Shown here: piece after piece, positions 17,349-28,166 of the stretch | Layout of the letters: each line of letters begins with the position of its first letter | Numbering within the stretch: the first letter of the stretch is position 1 | Origin: Agrobacterium tumefaciens | Lineage (GTDB): Bacteria > Pseudomonadota > Alphaproteobacteria > Rhizobiales > Rhizobiaceae | Length of the DNA: 64,000 nt | Assembly: GCF_017726655.1 (NCBI RefSeq) | Contig: NZ_CP072308.1 | Location: 1,736,001 to 1,800,000 of the forward strand | Reading direction: 5' to 3' | Program-made: the position numbers and the translations under genes | The notes under the pieces: generated by a model | The model's input: only the letters and a program-made list of their open reading frames with translations | The model's database searches: none | What the model was told of the DNA's origin: nothing

Positions 17349-19679
17349 TCAGAACTCCGTCCAGTCATCCTGCGCCAGTGCATTCGCGCCGCTCGTTCTG
17401 GGGCGGGCAAGGGGCGCGGCCGGACGGGCAGACGTCTGGGTAGCGGTCGACGCGCGCATCGCTGCAGCGGCGGCGCGCAATTGCTGGCTGGGCTGACTGC
17501 CCGAAACCATAAAACCAGCGACGAGCGACTTCAGCGTTTCGGCCTCGCTGTTCAGCGTCACGCTGGCCGCCGTGGTTTCTTCCACCATCGCAGCGTTCTG
17601 CTGTGTGACCTGGTCCATCTGGGTAACGGCAGAGTTGATCTCCTTCAGACCGACAGCCTGCTCGCTGGCGGAGGCGGAGATCTGGCGTATCAGCTGGTTG
17701 ATCTGCAGGACCTGATCGGCGATCCTCTTCATCGTCTCACCAGCCTTGCCGACCAGTTGAACACCCTCGCCCACCTGGGTGGCCGACGTGTTGATGAGCC
17801 CCTTGATCTCCTTGGCGGCAGTTGCGGAACGTTGCGCCAGTTCACGCACTTCCTGCGCCACGACCGCAAAGCCTTTGCCGGCATCCCCGGCGCGTGCAGC
17901 CTCCACACCGGCATTCAGCGCGAGAAGGTTTGTCTGGAAGGCGATCTCGTCGATCACCCCGATGATACGGGAGATTTCCGCCGAAGATTGCGCAATGCCC
18001 TGCATGGAGGTGACGGCCTGCTGCACGACCTCGCCAGACTTACCGGCGTCGTCGCAGGCATGGCTGACGGCGCCGGCTGCCTCTGCGGCATTCTCCGCAC
18101 TGGAATTGACCTGTGCGGTCAGCTCATTAAGTGCGGCAGCGGTTTCTTCGAGGCTGGCGGCCTGCTGTTCCGTGCGATGCGAGAGATCGCTAGCTGCGCG
18201 GGTGATCTCGCCCGTGCCGTTGCCAATGCTGACGACGGTGGCGTTGACCGTGGAAACCGTTTCCTCGAGGCTGGCGAGCGCCGAGTTGAAATCCTCCCGC
18301 AGCTTTGCGTATTCGCCGGGGAACTCCTCTTGAATGCGGTAGGTCAGATTGCCCTGCGACAGAGCATTCAGACCGGAGCCGAGAACGCTGACGATGTGCT
18401 GCTGCATGCGGCTGTTTTCATTGCGCTCGAATTCAGAGCGCTGGCGTTCCGTCTCGGCGTGACCACGCTGGGCGTCGGCTTCTGCCTCCATCTCACGAAT
18501 GCCCGCGAGCTTGGCGCGGAAACCTTCAAGCGCAGTCGCAACCGAACCCGTTTCATCCTGACGGTCCTGACCGGAAACAGTCACATCGTAACGACCGTCG
18601 CTGAGCGTCCTGACGTCTGCGACGAGAGACGCAAGCGGGTTACGAACGAAATAGCGGACGGCAAAATAAAGCGCTGCGATGACGGCGGCAAGAATGACGA
18701 TCGCGCCGATGATCATCAGATAAGTCTGCTCCTGGACCGGTGCATTCAAGGCCTGATGGGGAATATCGATAAGAACGACCCAGGTGGCGTTAAGACCCGG
18801 AACGGCGAATGGGAAAACGAGACGGTTGTAAGGCGCGTCGGTATCGAGCCCGAGATTTTCGATGAGACCCTGCTTGCCGGAGGCAATCGCGGTCTGGACC
18901 GTGGTTGCGCCTTCTCCGTCATAGGCTTTCATATTCTGCTCGGGCGTCGGCGGAACCAGCCACTGGCCGCCCTGAGAAACGAGCGTCACCCGACCGGTTT
19001 CGAAAGGATGCAGGGCCTGCAGCTTCTGGGTAAGCGATGCGAGCGAAATATCGACACCTGCCACGCCGATCATCTTTCCATCAGACATGACGGGATAGGC
19101 AAGCGACGTCATCGTGGTCGGCACTTCCGTGCCTTGCGCAAGATAAGGCTGCGTGATCGCGCCCTTACCGGTTTTGGCTGCGAGCGCATACCATTCCGCA
19201 GCGTAGTCATTATCAAAAGTCGAGTACTGAATATCGCCCTTCTGTGTCTTGGACCAGTAAGGGGCAAACGCGCCTTTCGCATTGGTTCCGAGATCCAGCC
19301 TGCCCGCAATCTCCGTCGACTGGCCATCGAAAAGGCCGAGCTGCTCGCAGAACCAGCTACCGAAGGCGAAGGCGTTTTGTTCGACATTCGCCTTGAGGAT
19401 GTTGACGATGCCCGGGCGATCCATCGATTTTGCCTGATGCGCCCGGCCGATCACACCCGCCATGGAGCGCGCCGCGCTGCCGAGTTCGCCGACATCCGCG
19501 GCGATGACATTGGCGATGGCCCGGGCTTCCGTATTGGCCTGATCCATGGTCAGCGCATGGACGCGCTCGCTTGTCTGGAAGATGAGGAAGGAATTGGATG
19601 CAACGAGAACCGTGGTAATGGCACAGCCGGTCACGAGGATGAGTTTGGTCGCGAGCGACTTCACTTTGAGATTGAACAT
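17349..19679 (-). CDS. Methyl-accepting chemotaxis protein (Cache-type sensor)
   Basis: The 776-residue chemoreceptor has TM1 at about residues 8-33, a large extracytoplasmic region of about 290 residues with double-Cache (dCache) character ([20 protein letters not shown]), TM2 near 325-345, HAMP, and a signalling hairpin with the same [21 protein letters not shown] tip as the first receptor. The C-terminus ends DDWTEF, again fitting the xWxxF tether for CheR/CheB. The ATG at 19679 follows GGGG by five bases; the frame upstream to 19733 looks non-coding. Cache domains often bind amino or organic acids, but the ligand here is unknown. Confidence 0.93.
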   Translation of the reverse strand: MFNLKVKSLATKLILVTGCAITTVLVASNSFLIFQTSERVHALTMDQANTEARAIANVIAADVGELGSAARSMAGVIGRAHQAKSMDRPGIVNILKANVEQNAFAFGSWFCEQLGLFDGQSTEIAGRLDLGTNAKGAFAPYWSKTQKGDIQYSTFDNDYAAEWYALAAKTGKGAITQPYLAQGTEVPTTMTSLAYPVMSDGKMIGVAGVDISLASLTQKLQALHPFETGRVTLVSQGGQWLVPPTPEQNMKAYDGEGATTVQTAIASGKQGLIENLGLDTDAPYNRLVFPFAVPGLNATWVVLIDIPHQALNAPVQEQTYLMIIGAIVILAAVIAALYFAVRYFVRNPLASLVADVRTLSDGRYDVTVSGQDRQDETGSVATALEGFRAKLAGIREMEAEADAQRGHAETERQRSEFERNENSRMQQHIVSVLGSGLNALSQGNLTYRIQEEFPGEYAKLREDFNSALASLEETVSTVNATVVSIGNGTGEITRAASDLSHRTEQQAASLEETAAALNELTAQVNSSAENAAEAAGAVSHACDDAGKSGEVVQQAVTSMQGIAQSSAEISRIIGVIDEIAFQTNLLALNAGVEAARAGDAGKGFAVVAQEVRELAQRSATAAKEIKGLINTSATQVGEGVQLVGKAGETMKRIADQVLQINQLIRQISASASEQAVGLKEINSAVTQMDQVTQQNAAMVEETTAASVTLNSEAETLKSLVAGFMVSGSQPSQQLRAAAAAMRASTATQTSARPAAPLARPRTSGANALAQDDWTEF

Positions 19680-19846
19680 TTCGGCCCCAATGGAGATCGT
19701 CAACCCGAAAGAGCTGACGTAAACGGATGACAATCTCCGTCATGGAGGCCCGTCCGCAACGGACAGTGCGCTGCAGCGCGACGAGGCAAAATTAGAATAT
19801 GATTGCTAATTAAGACCTAATATTACTTCGTCGCGCCGCGCTTTCT

Positions 19847-20707
19847 TCAGTGCTCGTAGTAGTCAGCGATGATCTTCCAGGCGTCATCCGCCGTTTCGGC
19901 AAAGTGCAGGAGATCCATATCTTCTGGAGCAATGGTGCCGAAATCCGCCAGGAACTCGAAATTGACGACGGAACGCCAGAATTTTTCGCCAAAAAGAATG
20001 AGCGGAATGGGCGCCATGCGCTTGGTCTGGATCAGCGTCAAGGCTTCGAAAAGCTCATCAAGCGTGCCGAACCCGCCGGGGAACACCACAACGGCCTTTG
20101 CCCGCATGAGGAAATGCATTTTCCGGATGGCGAAATAATGGAAGTTGAAGCTCAGCTCCGGCGTCACATAGGCGTTGGGTGCCTGCTCATGCGGCAAAAC
20201 GATATTCAGCCCGATGGAGGGGCCACCTGCATCCATGGCGCCGCGATTGCCCGCCTCCATGACGCCGGGACCGCCACCGGTGACCACGACATATTCCAGG
20301 TGATCGGATTTCGCCGCATAATCCGTGCAGAGGTGAGCAAATTTGCGCGCCTCATCATAATAGACCGAGGATTGCTCCAGATTGCGCTTCTGCGTTTCGT
20401 TACGCGCCGCCCAGGCCGCACCGCCGGGTTCTGGAATGCGCGCGCCGCCGAACATCACGACCGTGGATTTGATGCCGCGCTCGCTGAGCGCCATTTCGGT
20501 CTTCAAAAGCTCAAGCTGGAGTCTGACGGGGCGCAACTCTTCACGGCATAGGAAATCCGTGTCCACGTAAGCGAGGCGATAGGAGGGGGAATCCGACTGC
20601 GGTGTTTTTGGCACGACCTCGGCCTGCTGCTTGTCTACAGCGCTGCGCTTCAAAGGATCCCAGACCCCGTCCTTGCGCCGCAACTTGCCGTTTTTCAGTC
20701 GTGCCAT
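19847..20707 (-). CDS. LOG-family protein (TIGR00730-like)
   Basis: The 286-residue Rossmann-like protein carries VVTGGGPGVMEAGNRGA and the family hallmark PGGFGTLDE. LOG proteins are nucleoside 5'-monophosphate phosphoribohydrolases: they cleave AMP and, in many cases, cytokinin monophosphates, releasing the base. This longer subgroup with an N-terminal extension (KDGVWDPLKRSAVD) is common in rhizobia, and whether it makes cytokinin is untested. The ATG at 20707 is seven bases after AAAGG; the frame upstream to 20767 is less likely. It diverges from dapD. Confidence 0.85.
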   Translation of the reverse strand: MARLKNGKLRRKDGVWDPLKRSAVDKQQAEVVPKTPQSDSPSYRLAYVDTDFLCREELRPVRLQLELLKTEMALSERGIKSTVVMFGGARIPEPGGAAWAARNETQKRNLEQSSVYYDEARKFAHLCTDYAAKSDHLEYVVVTGGGPGVMEAGNRGAMDAGGPSIGLNIVLPHEQAPNAYVTPELSFNFHYFAIRKMHFLMRAKAVVVFPGGFGTLDELFEALTLIQTKRMAPIPLILFGEKFWRSVVNFEFLADFGTIAPEDMDLLHFAETADDAWKIIADYYEH

Positions 20708-20749
20708 TTCCATGCCTTTCGTCTGAAGCGCCAAATCACCCAAATCACA

Positions 20750-20778
20750 TTGACGCCTTTCCAACACTCCCTTAGATC
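20750..20778 (+). promoter_or_regulatory. Possible promoter of dapD-dapE
   Basis: TTGACG and TAGATC are separated by 17 bases and lie about 72 bases upstream of the dapD ATG. The -10 match is only moderate. Confidence 0.4.
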
Positions 20779-20849
20779 AAATGGCCAAAGCCTTCCAGCG
20801 GCGCGGGCCTTCCGTGACCAGACCACACGCGACATTCAAGGAATTTTCC

Positions 20850-21704
20850 ATGAGCCTTACGGATCTCTCTTCCCTCGAAACCATCATCGAAACCGCCTTC
20901 GACAACCGCGATGGCGTGAATGTATCGACGAAGGGCGAGGTTCGCGACGCCGTGGACACATCACTTCAACTTCTCGACAGCGGTGAGGCGCGCGTGGCCG
21001 AGAAGCAGGCTGACGGAAGCTGGAAGGTGAACCAGTGGCTGAAAAAGGCCGTTCTTCTCTCCTTCCGCCTGAACGACATGGAAATCGTGACCGGTGGGCC
21101 GGGCGAAGCCACCTGGTGGGACAAGGTGCCGTCGAAGTTCGAAAACTGGGGTGAAAACCAGTTCCGCGCTGCCGGCTTCCGCGCGGTGCCGAACGCCGTC
21201 GTCCGCCGCTCGGCTTACGTCGCCAAGAACGTGGTGCTGATGCCTTCCTTCGTCAATCTCGGCGCCTATGTCGATGAAGGCACCATGGTCGATACCTGGG
21301 CAACGGTCGGCTCCTGCGCGCAGATCGGCAAGAATGTGCACCTCTCCGGCGGCGTCGGGATCGGCGGCGTTCTGGAGCCGCTGCAGGCGGGCCCGACCAT
21401 CATCGAGGACAATTGCTTCATCGGCGCCCGTTCGGAAGTCGTTGAAGGCTGCATCGTGCGCGAGGGCGCTGTTCTCGGCATGGGCGTCTTCATCGGCAAG
21501 TCCACCAAGATCGTTGACCGCGCCACCGGCGAAATCACCTATGGCGAGGTTCCGCCCTATTCCGTCGTCGTCGCCGGCACCATGCCGGGCAAGCCGTTCC
21601 CGAATGGCGAGCCGGGTCCCAGCCTCTATTGCGCCGTGATCGTCAAGCGCGTCGATGAGAAGACCCGCTCCAAGACGGGCATCAACGAGCTGCTGCGCGA
21701 CTGA
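20850..21704 (+). CDS. dapD: 2,3,4,5-tetrahydropyridine-2,6-dicarboxylate N-succinyltransferase
   Basis: The 284-residue left-handed beta-helix acyltransferase transfers succinyl from succinyl-CoA to tetrahydrodipicolinate in the lysine/meso-diaminopimelate pathway. Hexapeptide-repeat sequence is clear ([36 protein letters not shown]). The N-terminus [20 protein letters not shown] is the rhizobial family start, and AAGGA seven bases upstream supports it over an upstream in-frame ATG at 20781. dapE follows after 14 bases. Confidence 0.96.
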   Translation: MSLTDLSSLETIIETAFDNRDGVNVSTKGEVRDAVDTSLQLLDSGEARVAEKQADGSWKVNQWLKKAVLLSFRLNDMEIVTGGPGEATWWDKVPSKFENWGENQFRAAGFRAVPNAVVRRSAYVAKNVVLMPSFVNLGAYVDEGTMVDTWATVGSCAQIGKNVHLSGGVGIGGVLEPLQAGPTIIEDNCFIGARSEVVEGCIVREGAVLGMGVFIGKSTKIVDRATGEITYGEVPPYSVVVAGTMPGKPFPNGEPGPSLYCAVIVKRVDEKTRSKTGINELLRD

Positions 21705-21718
21705 TAAAAGCTGATACC

Positions 21719-22915
21719 ATGACCACGACCGATCCCGTTGCCAATCTCGCCGCCCTTATCCGTTGCCCTTCGGTGACGCCTGCGGAAGGCGGTGCGCTTT
21801 CCTTGCTCGACTCCTTGCTTTCGCCGCTTGGCTTCAAGGTGGACAGGATGGTCGCCAGCGAGGCGGGAACGCCCGACGTGGAAAACCTTTATGCCCGGCT
21901 CGGCACTGAAGGTCCGCATCTGATGTTTGCGGGCCATACGGATGTCGTGCCTGTGGGCGACGAGGCCGCATGGAGCCATCCGCCCTTCTCGGCGGCAATT
22001 GCCAGTGGCGAAATGTACGGCCGCGGCGCGGTAGACATGAAAGGCGGCATCGCCTGTTTCGTGGCCGCCATCGCCCGCCATATCGAAAAGCATGGCAAAC
22101 CTGGGGGCTCCGTTTCCTTCCTGATCACCGGTGACGAAGAGGGCCCGTCGATCAACGGCACGTCCAAACTTCTGGAATGGGCTGCTGCAAGGGGCGAGAC
22201 GTGGGATGCCTGCGTTGTGGGCGAACCCACCAACCCCGACCAGTTGGGCGACATGATCAAGATCGGCCGCCGCGGCTCGCTTTCCGGCCGCATCACGGTC
22301 CATGGTGTGCAGGGCCATGCTGCCTATCCGCATCTTGCCGACAACCCCATCCGTGGTCTTCTGCAGTTGACGCATGCGCTGATGCATCCGCCCTTTGACC
22401 ACGGCACGGATGATTTCCAGCCTTCCAATCTTGAAGTGACGACTGTTGACACCGGCAATGCCGCGACCAATGTCATCCCGGCGCGGGCGACGGCGGCCTT
22501 TAACATCCGTTTTAACGACACCTGGACCGCAGAGACCCTTCGGGCGGAAATCATCCGCCGCCTCGATGCCGCCGCAGCGGAAGGCGAGCTCCGCCCCGAC
22601 CGCGCCCCGGTCAAATACGAACTCGTCTGGGCAGATCGTCCGAGCCATGTGTTCCTGACACGGAACAACGCGCTCATCTCATCGCTGTCAGGCGCGGTTG
22701 AAACCGTCACCGGCAAGGAGCCGAAGCTTTCGACCACCGGCGGCACTTCGGATGCGCGCTTCATCAAGGATTATTGCCCTGTCGTGGAGTTCGGTCTCGT
22801 CGGGCAGACCATGCATATGGTCGATGAGCGCGTGGCCGTTGCCGATCTCGAAACGCTGACGCGCATCTACGAGACCTTTATCGAACGCTGGTTCGCCCAT
22901 GCCGACGGTAAGTGA
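21719..22915 (+). CDS. dapE: Succinyl-diaminopimelate desuccinylase
   Basis: The 398-residue M20 metallohydrolase removes succinate from N-succinyl-LL-diaminopimelate, two steps after DapD. Zinc ligands and catalytic residues sit in [22 protein letters not shown] and TGDEEGPS; the dimerisation domain spans about residues 185-295. It is co-transcribed with dapD, and its last 17 bases overlap the next gene. Confidence 0.96.
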   Translation: MTTTDPVANLAALIRCPSVTPAEGGALSLLDSLLSPLGFKVDRMVASEAGTPDVENLYARLGTEGPHLMFAGHTDVVPVGDEAAWSHPPFSAAIASGEMYGRGAVDMKGGIACFVAAIARHIEKHGKPGGSVSFLITGDEEGPSINGTSKLLEWAAARGETWDACVVGEPTNPDQLGDMIKIGRRGSLSGRITVHGVQGHAAYPHLADNPIRGLLQLTHALMHPPFDHGTDDFQPSNLEVTTVDTGNAATNVIPARATAAFNIRFNDTWTAETLRAEIIRRLDAAAAEGELRPDRAPVKYELVWADRPSHVFLTRNNALISSLSGAVETVTGKEPKLSTTGGTSDARFIKDYCPVVEFGLVGQTMHMVDERVAVADLETLTRIYETFIERWFAHADGK

Positions 22916-23495
22916 AGTCAGGCTTTATCTGACGGGCCTGTGGCTGCTGCTCATCGGCGACCACAATGGCGCGCGATATCTTGACCTCAGCGATCGCGGC
23001 ATGTGGCGATCCTTTTATTCCGCGCTCTGGTGCCTGCCAGCCATGCTGGTTTCCTGGCTATGGCTGCGAGCAGCGTTTCTCGCGAGCTACCCGCCGGGAA
23101 CCGGAACTGGCCTCATCTTCTTCTTCCGGCTGGCCATGGTCGAAGCGATCTGCTGGATCGTGCCGCTGCTTCTGACGGGCATGTTGCTATATGTTTTCGG
23201 TGCACGCGAGAAATTCGCGCCGCTCGTAACGACCATGAACTGGTTGTCCCTGCCCTTTTCATACGCTTACGCCGTTCTGATCCTGATTGCGTTCTTCCTA
23301 CCGCCGTTGCAGGGGTTGATCGCGATTTTGTGGCTGGCGCTGCTTCTGTCGCTGGTCTTCGCCTTTTCACGGATCGTCAGATTCTTCATCCGCGACCAGA
23401 TGCTGCTCGTCTCGGCAATCGTCATGACGTTGCTGGTGCCCGCCATGCTGCTCTCGGAAGCATTGCAGCGTTTTCTAGGCGTCTACCCCGCCTGA
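22899..23495 (+). CDS. Conserved multi-pass membrane protein, function unknown
   Basis: The 198-residue protein has about five hydrophobic segments (near residues 40-60, 70-95, 105-125, 130-155 and 160-185). It starts inside the end of dapE in another frame, so translation is probably coupled. No signature of a known family was recognised. The hydrophobic pattern and coupling argue that it is real. A link to lysine or cell-wall precursors is only suggested by position. Confidence 0.65.
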   Translation: MPTVSEVRLYLTGLWLLLIGDHNGARYLDLSDRGMWRSFYSALWCLPAMLVSWLWLRAAFLASYPPGTGTGLIFFFRLAMVEAICWIVPLLLTGMLLYVFGAREKFAPLVTTMNWLSLPFSYAYAVLILIAFFLPPLQGLIAILWLALLLSLVFAFSRIVRFFIRDQMLLVSAIVMTLLVPAMLLSEALQRFLGVYPA

Positions 23496-23512
23496 GCGGC
23501 GACACGCTCGCC

Positions 23513-24313
23513 TCAGCCCTCATCTTCCACAACGTCAGCGTCGAGACGACGGCGCGGGGGAATGACGTCGGGATAATCGACCTGCATGAAATAAAGACCG
23601 TCAGGCGGCGCCACCGGGCCGCAGGCCTTGCGATCCCGCGCCTCCAGTGCAGCACGCACGTCGTTCGGGGTCATGCCGCCTTCGCCCGCCAGCTTCAGCG
23701 TGCCAGCAAAGGAGCGGATCTGGTTATGCAGGAAGCTTTGCGCGGTGGCACGAATCTCAATGAGATCGCGGTTGCGCGTCACGTCCAGCCGGTCGAGCGT
23801 GCGCACGGGGCTGTTCGCCTGGCAATGGACTGAGCGAAAGGTCGTGAAATCATGCCGGCCGACCAGCATCTGCGCGGCCTCATGCATGCGCTCGTGGTCC
23901 AAGTCCTTCGGCACCCACCAAGCCCGCTTGTGCTCCAGCGCCAGTCGGGCCTTGCGGCAAATGATGCGGTAGAGATAGTGCCGACGAAGGGCGGAGAAAC
24001 GGGCGTCAAAATCCTCGGTCACAGCGGCAGCATCGAGCACGGCCACGGCCTCACCCGCCATGGCGAGATGCGCGTTCAAGGCATTGCGGAGCTTGTAGGG
24101 CTCCCAGTCTCGCGAGAGATCGACGTGAACGACCTGGCCAACGGCATGCACGCCGGAATCGGTGCGGCCAGCGCCGCGGATGGAAACGCTCTCGCCGGTC
24201 AGCGACCGAACCGCAGCCTCCAGAGCACCCTGAACCGAGGGGCCGTTTTCCTGCCTCTGCCAGCCATAATAGGGCGTGCCGTCATATTCGACGGTCATGC
24301 GGAAGCGTGGCAT
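23513..24313 (-). CDS. truA: tRNA pseudouridine(38-40) synthase
   Basis: The 266-residue enzyme isomerises uridines 38, 39 and 40 in the anticodon stem. The catalytic Asp52 lies in [12 protein letters not shown], and the N-terminal [17 protein letters not shown] is typical. Its ATG overlaps the fmt stop (ATGA), making it the third gene of def-fmt-truA, a common alphaproteobacterial order. It converges with the membrane-protein gene with an 17-base gap. Confidence 0.96.
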   Translation of the reverse strand: MPRFRMTVEYDGTPYYGWQRQENGPSVQGALEAAVRSLTGESVSIRGAGRTDSGVHAVGQVVHVDLSRDWEPYKLRNALNAHLAMAGEAVAVLDAAAVTEDFDARFSALRRHYLYRIICRKARLALEHKRAWWVPKDLDHERMHEAAQMLVGRHDFTTFRSVHCQANSPVRTLDRLDVTRNRDLIEIRATAQSFLHNQIRSFAGTLKLAGEGGMTPNDVRAALEARDRKACGPVAPPDGLYFMQVDYPDVIPPRRRLDADVVEDEG

Positions 24314-25248
24314 CAGCCGAGCCTCGTGGTGGCGGGAACCGGCGTGCCGCGCACGAAATCAGCGGCCGACATCGGCTTGCCGCCCGCTTTCTGCAAACGG
24401 GTGAGCCGCACGGCGCCGCTGCCGCAGGCAATGGTGAGTACGTCATCCAATGCGCTGCCTGCCTCGCCCATACCGCTCGCCAGCTCGGAGGCCAGTACCT
24501 TGACGCGCTCGGGCTTGCCGCCGATCTCCATCTCCAGCCATGCGCCGGGAAACGGCGAAAGGCCACGAATATGATTATGCACATCCTGCGCCGGCCTTGA
24601 AAAATCGATGCGGGTCTCACCCTTGTCGATCTTTGCGGCGTAGAGCACGCCCTCCTCCGCCTGTGTGACGAGGGGCAGCTCATCTGCTTCCAGCTTGTCC
24701 ATCGCCTGACGCATCAACCGAGCGCCTGTCAGCATCAGGCTGTCATGCAGCTCGCCGGCCGTCATATTTTCGTCAATCGCCACCTTTGCGGTGAGCGCGA
24801 CAGGGCCGGTATCGAGCCCCTTTTCCATCTTCATGACCATCATGCCGGTTTCGGTGTCGCCGGCCATGATCGCCCGCTGGATGGGGGCAGCACCGCGCCA
24901 GCGCGGAAGCAGCGAGGCGTGACCATTGTAGCAGCCAAGACGCGTGCCGGAGAGAATCGCCTCGGGTAGCAGCAGTCCGTAAGCCACGACAACAGCTACA
25001 TCGGCGTTGAAGTCCCGGAACTGCTCGCGATCCTCATCGGCTTTGAAATTTACGGGTGTGAACACAGGCAAACCCAGCAGTTCCGCAGCCTGATGCACCG
25101 GCGATTTCTGCAGATCAAGGCCGCGACGGCCGCCGGGACGCGGCGGCTGGGTGTAGACGGCGGCGATCTCATGACCAGCTTCCACCAGTGCACGCAACGT
25201 CGGAACGGAAAATTCCGGCGTGCCCATGAATATGATGCGAAGAGCCAT
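24313..25248 (-). CDS. fmt: Methionyl-tRNA formyltransferase
   Basis: The 311-residue enzyme formylates initiator Met-tRNA using 10-formyltetrahydrofolate. The N-terminal catalytic domain shows [12 protein letters not shown] and [20 protein letters not shown] (catalytic Asn and His), followed by the C-terminal beta-barrel tRNA-binding domain from about residue 205. It lies 45 bases after def and overlaps truA. Confidence 0.96.
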   Translation of the reverse strand: MALRIIFMGTPEFSVPTLRALVEAGHEIAAVYTQPPRPGGRRGLDLQKSPVHQAAELLGLPVFTPVNFKADEDREQFRDFNADVAVVVAYGLLLPEAILSGTRLGCYNGHASLLPRWRGAAPIQRAIMAGDTETGMMVMKMEKGLDTGPVALTAKVAIDENMTAGELHDSLMLTGARLMRQAMDKLEADELPLVTQAEEGVLYAAKIDKGETRIDFSRPAQDVHNHIRGLSPFPGAWLEMEIGGKPERVKVLASELASGMGEAGSALDDVLTIACGSGAVRLTRLQKAGGKPMSAADFVRGTPVPATTRLG

Positions 25249-25293
25249 GATCGCCCCCTGCCCTGTCTTCCGCCCGGTCAGCTGTGTGCCGGA

Positions 25294-25806
25294 TCAGACT
25301 TTTGCGCGGGCTGCTTTCGTGAATTTCTTGATGACCATGTCACGCTTCAATCGCGAAATATGGTCGATGAACAGAACACCATTCAGGTGATCGATCTCGT
25401 GCTGGAGACAGGTTGCGAGCAGGCCGTCCGCCTCGACCGTCTGCTGCTTGCCGTCACGCCCGACATACTGCACGGTGAGGGACGCGGGGCGCTCCACTTC
25501 GGCGTAATAATCGGGAATCGAGAGACAGCCTTCCTCATAGGTGGAGATATCGTCCGAAACCTTGAGGATTTCCGGATTGATGAAGACGATCGGGTTCTTT
25601 TCTTCGCCTTCACGCGCAACATCGATCACCAGCATCCGGCGCGGCACGCCGATCTGGATAGCAGCAAGCCCGATCCCCGGTGCATCATACATGGTTTCAA
25701 GCATGTCGTCGGCAAGACGCAGCACCTCGGCATCCACCTGTTCGATGGGCTTGGATTGCTGGCGCAGCACGGGATCGGGCAAAATGATAAGCGGTTTGAT
25801 GGTCAT
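25294..25806 (-). CDS. def: Peptide deformylase
   Basis: The 170-residue metalloenzyme removes the formyl group from nascent proteins, undoing the step set by Fmt. All three family motifs are present: GIGLAAIQ (residues 44-51), EGCLS (92-96) and HEIDH (136-140), giving the Cys and two His metal ligands and the catalytic Glu. It is first in def-fmt-truA and diverges from rmuC across about 150 bases. Confidence 0.97.
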   Translation of the reverse strand: MTIKPLIILPDPVLRQQSKPIEQVDAEVLRLADDMLETMYDAPGIGLAAIQIGVPRRMLVIDVAREGEEKNPIVFINPEILKVSDDISTYEEGCLSIPDYYAEVERPASLTVQYVGRDGKQQTVEADGLLATCLQHEIDHLNGVLFIDHISRLKRDMVIKKFTKAARAKV

Positions 25807-25955
25807 GGCTTCCCATAACGTATCTCTCGCGCAGAGGAAATAAAAAACACGACGATGAAAAGGGCGGGCGGCATCCGCTCTGCTGGACTCATTTCCGCCG
25901 CAGGAATGTTCTTGGTTTGATCTTACGAATCATCGGAAATCTGCTAGATTTAGTC

Positions 25956-27149
25956 ATGAGCATAGACTTCTCCATTCTCCTTGAGCCCGCGCTTCGGGCC
26001 GGCTCCGTCGATATCAGCTTCGGCGCGCTGCTTGCTGCGGTGGTTTTCGGCCTCGCGGTGACCTGGCTTGTGACGACAAACCGGTCGAAAAAGGCGGGAG
26101 CCGATGGTGAAATCTCTGATCTCCTGAAAACCCAGTCCGAATTGCATGGACGCATCGCGGCTATGGCGGAAACGCTTGGCACGCGCCAGAGCGAGATGAG
26201 CCAGACGCTCAACCAGCGGCTTGATGGCATGTCGCAGCGTCTTGGCGAAACGCTGACGGAGCAGACCAGGTCGACCCATGAGAATCTAAGCCGCCTGCAG
26301 GAGCGCCTCGCGGTCATCGATGCCGCGCAGGGCAATATTCAGGATCTGGCCAAGGACGTGGTCGGGCTTCAGGCGATACTTTCCAACAAGCAGACACGCG
26401 GAGCCTTCGGACAGGCACGGATGGAGACCCTGATCGCCGACGCCCTGCCGCCGGGCGCCTTCCAGCTGCAGCCGACGCTTTCGAACGGTTATCGGCCCGA
26501 CTGCACCATCAAGATGCCGAACAACGCGCCGCCGCTCGTCATCGACGCGAAGTTCCCGCTGGAAGCCTGGAACGCCATCAAGGCGGACGAGACGCCTGAA
26601 ACCAAACGCGCCGCCGTGCAGCAGTTCCGCCGGGACATGGAAGTGCATATTCGCGATGTCGCCGAGAAATATCTCATTCGTGGGGAAACCCAGGATACGG
26701 CGTTCATCTTCGTGCCGTCCGAGTCCATCTTTGCCGATATCCATCAGCATTTCGAATATCTGGTACAGCGCGCCCACCGCGCCCGGGTGGTCATCGTTTC
26801 GCCATCGCTGCTGATGCTCTCGGTACAGGTCATCCAGTCCGTGCTCAAAGATCAGCGCATGCGCGAACAGGCGCATCTCATTCAGGGTGAAGTGGCGCTG
26901 CTCATGGACGATGTGCGGCGGCTGGACGATCGGACGCGCAAGCTGCAAGCCCATTTCGGGCTTGCGCAGAAGGACGTCGACATGATGCTCATCTCCTCTG
27001 ACAAGGTATTGGCGCGCGGACAGAAAATCGAGGGCCTCGATTTCTCCCCAACGGAAAAAGACGCGCCGCATGGAGAAATCGACCAGGCCCGGCGCTTTGC
27101 GGAAAACCGAGCCGGTGCGGCCAAATTGCGGGTAGTTGACGACGAGTGA
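25956..27149 (+). CDS. rmuC: DNA recombination protein RmuC homologue
   Basis: The 397-residue protein has an N-terminal TM (about residues 18-40), a coiled-coil region (50-130) and a C-terminal PD-(D/E)XK nuclease-like domain with RGAFGQARMETL, YRPDCTIKMP and LVIDAKFPLEAW. RmuC limits recombination at inverted repeats and is thought to cleave DNA structures. The ATG at 25956 has a weak ribosome site; an in-frame TTG at 25917 would add 13 residues. Confidence 0.92.
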   Translation: MSIDFSILLEPALRAGSVDISFGALLAAVVFGLAVTWLVTTNRSKKAGADGEISDLLKTQSELHGRIAAMAETLGTRQSEMSQTLNQRLDGMSQRLGETLTEQTRSTHENLSRLQERLAVIDAAQGNIQDLAKDVVGLQAILSNKQTRGAFGQARMETLIADALPPGAFQLQPTLSNGYRPDCTIKMPNNAPPLVIDAKFPLEAWNAIKADETPETKRAAVQQFRRDMEVHIRDVAEKYLIRGETQDTAFIFVPSESIFADIHQHFEYLVQRAHRARVVIVSPSLLMLSVQVIQSVLKDQRMREQAHLIQGEVALLMDDVRRLDDRTRKLQAHFGLAQKDVDMMLISSDKVLARGQKIEGLDFSPTEKDAPHGEIDQARRFAENRAGAAKLRVVDDE

Positions 27150-27203
27150 TCGTCTCGGGCAAAGTCGCCGCCTTGCTTAAATTTCATACGGACCCAGCGC
27201 CCC

Positions 27204-28103
27204 ATGATTACTGTTTTCGGCTCCATCAACATGGACCTCGTCGCGACCGCCAAACGCCTGCCCAAGCCCGGTGAAACCGTGACGGGAGAGACATTCTCCA
27301 CGGCCGCCGGCGGCAAGGGAGCCAATCAGGCTCTGGCTGCGCGGCGCGCGGGCGCCACGGTCAAGATGGCGGGCGCTGCGGGCGATGACACCTTTGCCGC
27401 TCCGGCACTGACCTTGCTGCGCGACGCGGGGACCGATCTGTCATTGGTCAAAACCGCCCCTGGCCCCACGGGTACGGCCGTGATCCTGATCGGTGAAGGC
27501 GGAGAGAACATGATCTCGGTCATCCCTGCCGCCAATGGCGAGGTTTCCGCATCCGATGCCACAAGAACCATATCCGAAATGGCTGCGGGCGATATTCTGA
27601 TGCTGCAGTTCGAAATTCCGGCTGCAGCGATCGAAGCGGCGCTGACGGCTGCCAAGGCGAAACGCATCACCACAATCATCAACACCGCGCCGCTGACCGC
27701 AGACGCACCGCGCCTTAGCGCTCTTGCCGATATCGTCATTGCCAATGAAACCGAGTTCGAGCTGCTGATCGGCAAGAATGGCCTCTCCAGCGACGGGCGG
27801 GAAACCGAACTCAAGGCCCTTCACGAGACGACCGGCCAGACATTGATCGTCACGCTTGGAGCCGACGGCGTGATCGCCATTCGTAATGGCAAGGTCTACA
27901 GGGCGTCGGGCCTCAAGATCGAGCCGCTCGACACGGTTGGCGCGGGTGATACCTTCTGTGGTTACCTTGCCGCCAGCCTCGATCAGGGCATCGAATTCGA
28001 ACGTGCATTGAAGCGGGCCGCAGTCGCAGGCTCACTCGCCTGCACACGCGCCGGCGCCCAGCCTTCCATTCCGCTGGCGGCGGAAGTGGACGCGGCGCTC
28101 TGA
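27204..28103 (+). CDS. rbsK: Ribokinase (PfkB family)
   Basis: The 299-residue sugar kinase phosphorylates ribose at O-5. The N-terminal substrate signature is FGSINMDLVATAKRLPKPGE with AAGGKGANQA, and the C-terminal ATP/anion-hole signature is DTVGAGDTFCGY (catalytic Asp). Ribose specificity is inferred from overall resemblance to RbsK; a related sugar kinase is possible. No ABC transporter or ribose regulator is adjacent. Confidence 0.85.
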   Translation: MITVFGSINMDLVATAKRLPKPGETVTGETFSTAAGGKGANQALAARRAGATVKMAGAAGDDTFAAPALTLLRDAGTDLSLVKTAPGPTGTAVILIGEGGENMISVIPAANGEVSASDATRTISEMAAGDILMLQFEIPAAAIEAALTAAKAKRITTIINTAPLTADAPRLSALADIVIANETEFELLIGKNGLSSDGRETELKALHETTGQTLIVTLGADGVIAIRNGKVYRASGLKIEPLDTVGAGDTFCGYLAASLDQGIEFERALKRAAVAGSLACTRAGAQPSIPLAAEVDAAL

Positions 28104-28120
28104 GGGGGCTTGCCGCTTGC

Positions 28121-28166
28121 GCATTTTCCGGACGTAAATCCGCGGTGCGCATTTACTGGAGATGCT
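28121..28166. repeat. Palindromic intergenic repeat, copy 1
   Basis: This 46-base element has imperfect inverted arms (GCATTTTCCGG ... CTGGAGATGC) and a GC-rich centre. It closely matches the element at 28990-29035. It fills the gap between convergent rbsK and trmB and touches the trmB stop codon. As RNA it would form a long hairpin. Confidence 0.75.

Noticed and set aside
17331..19730. A 799-residue plus-strand frame over the second chemoreceptor
   Set aside because: It is the antisense shadow of a clear MCP gene, with low-quality composition and no domain.
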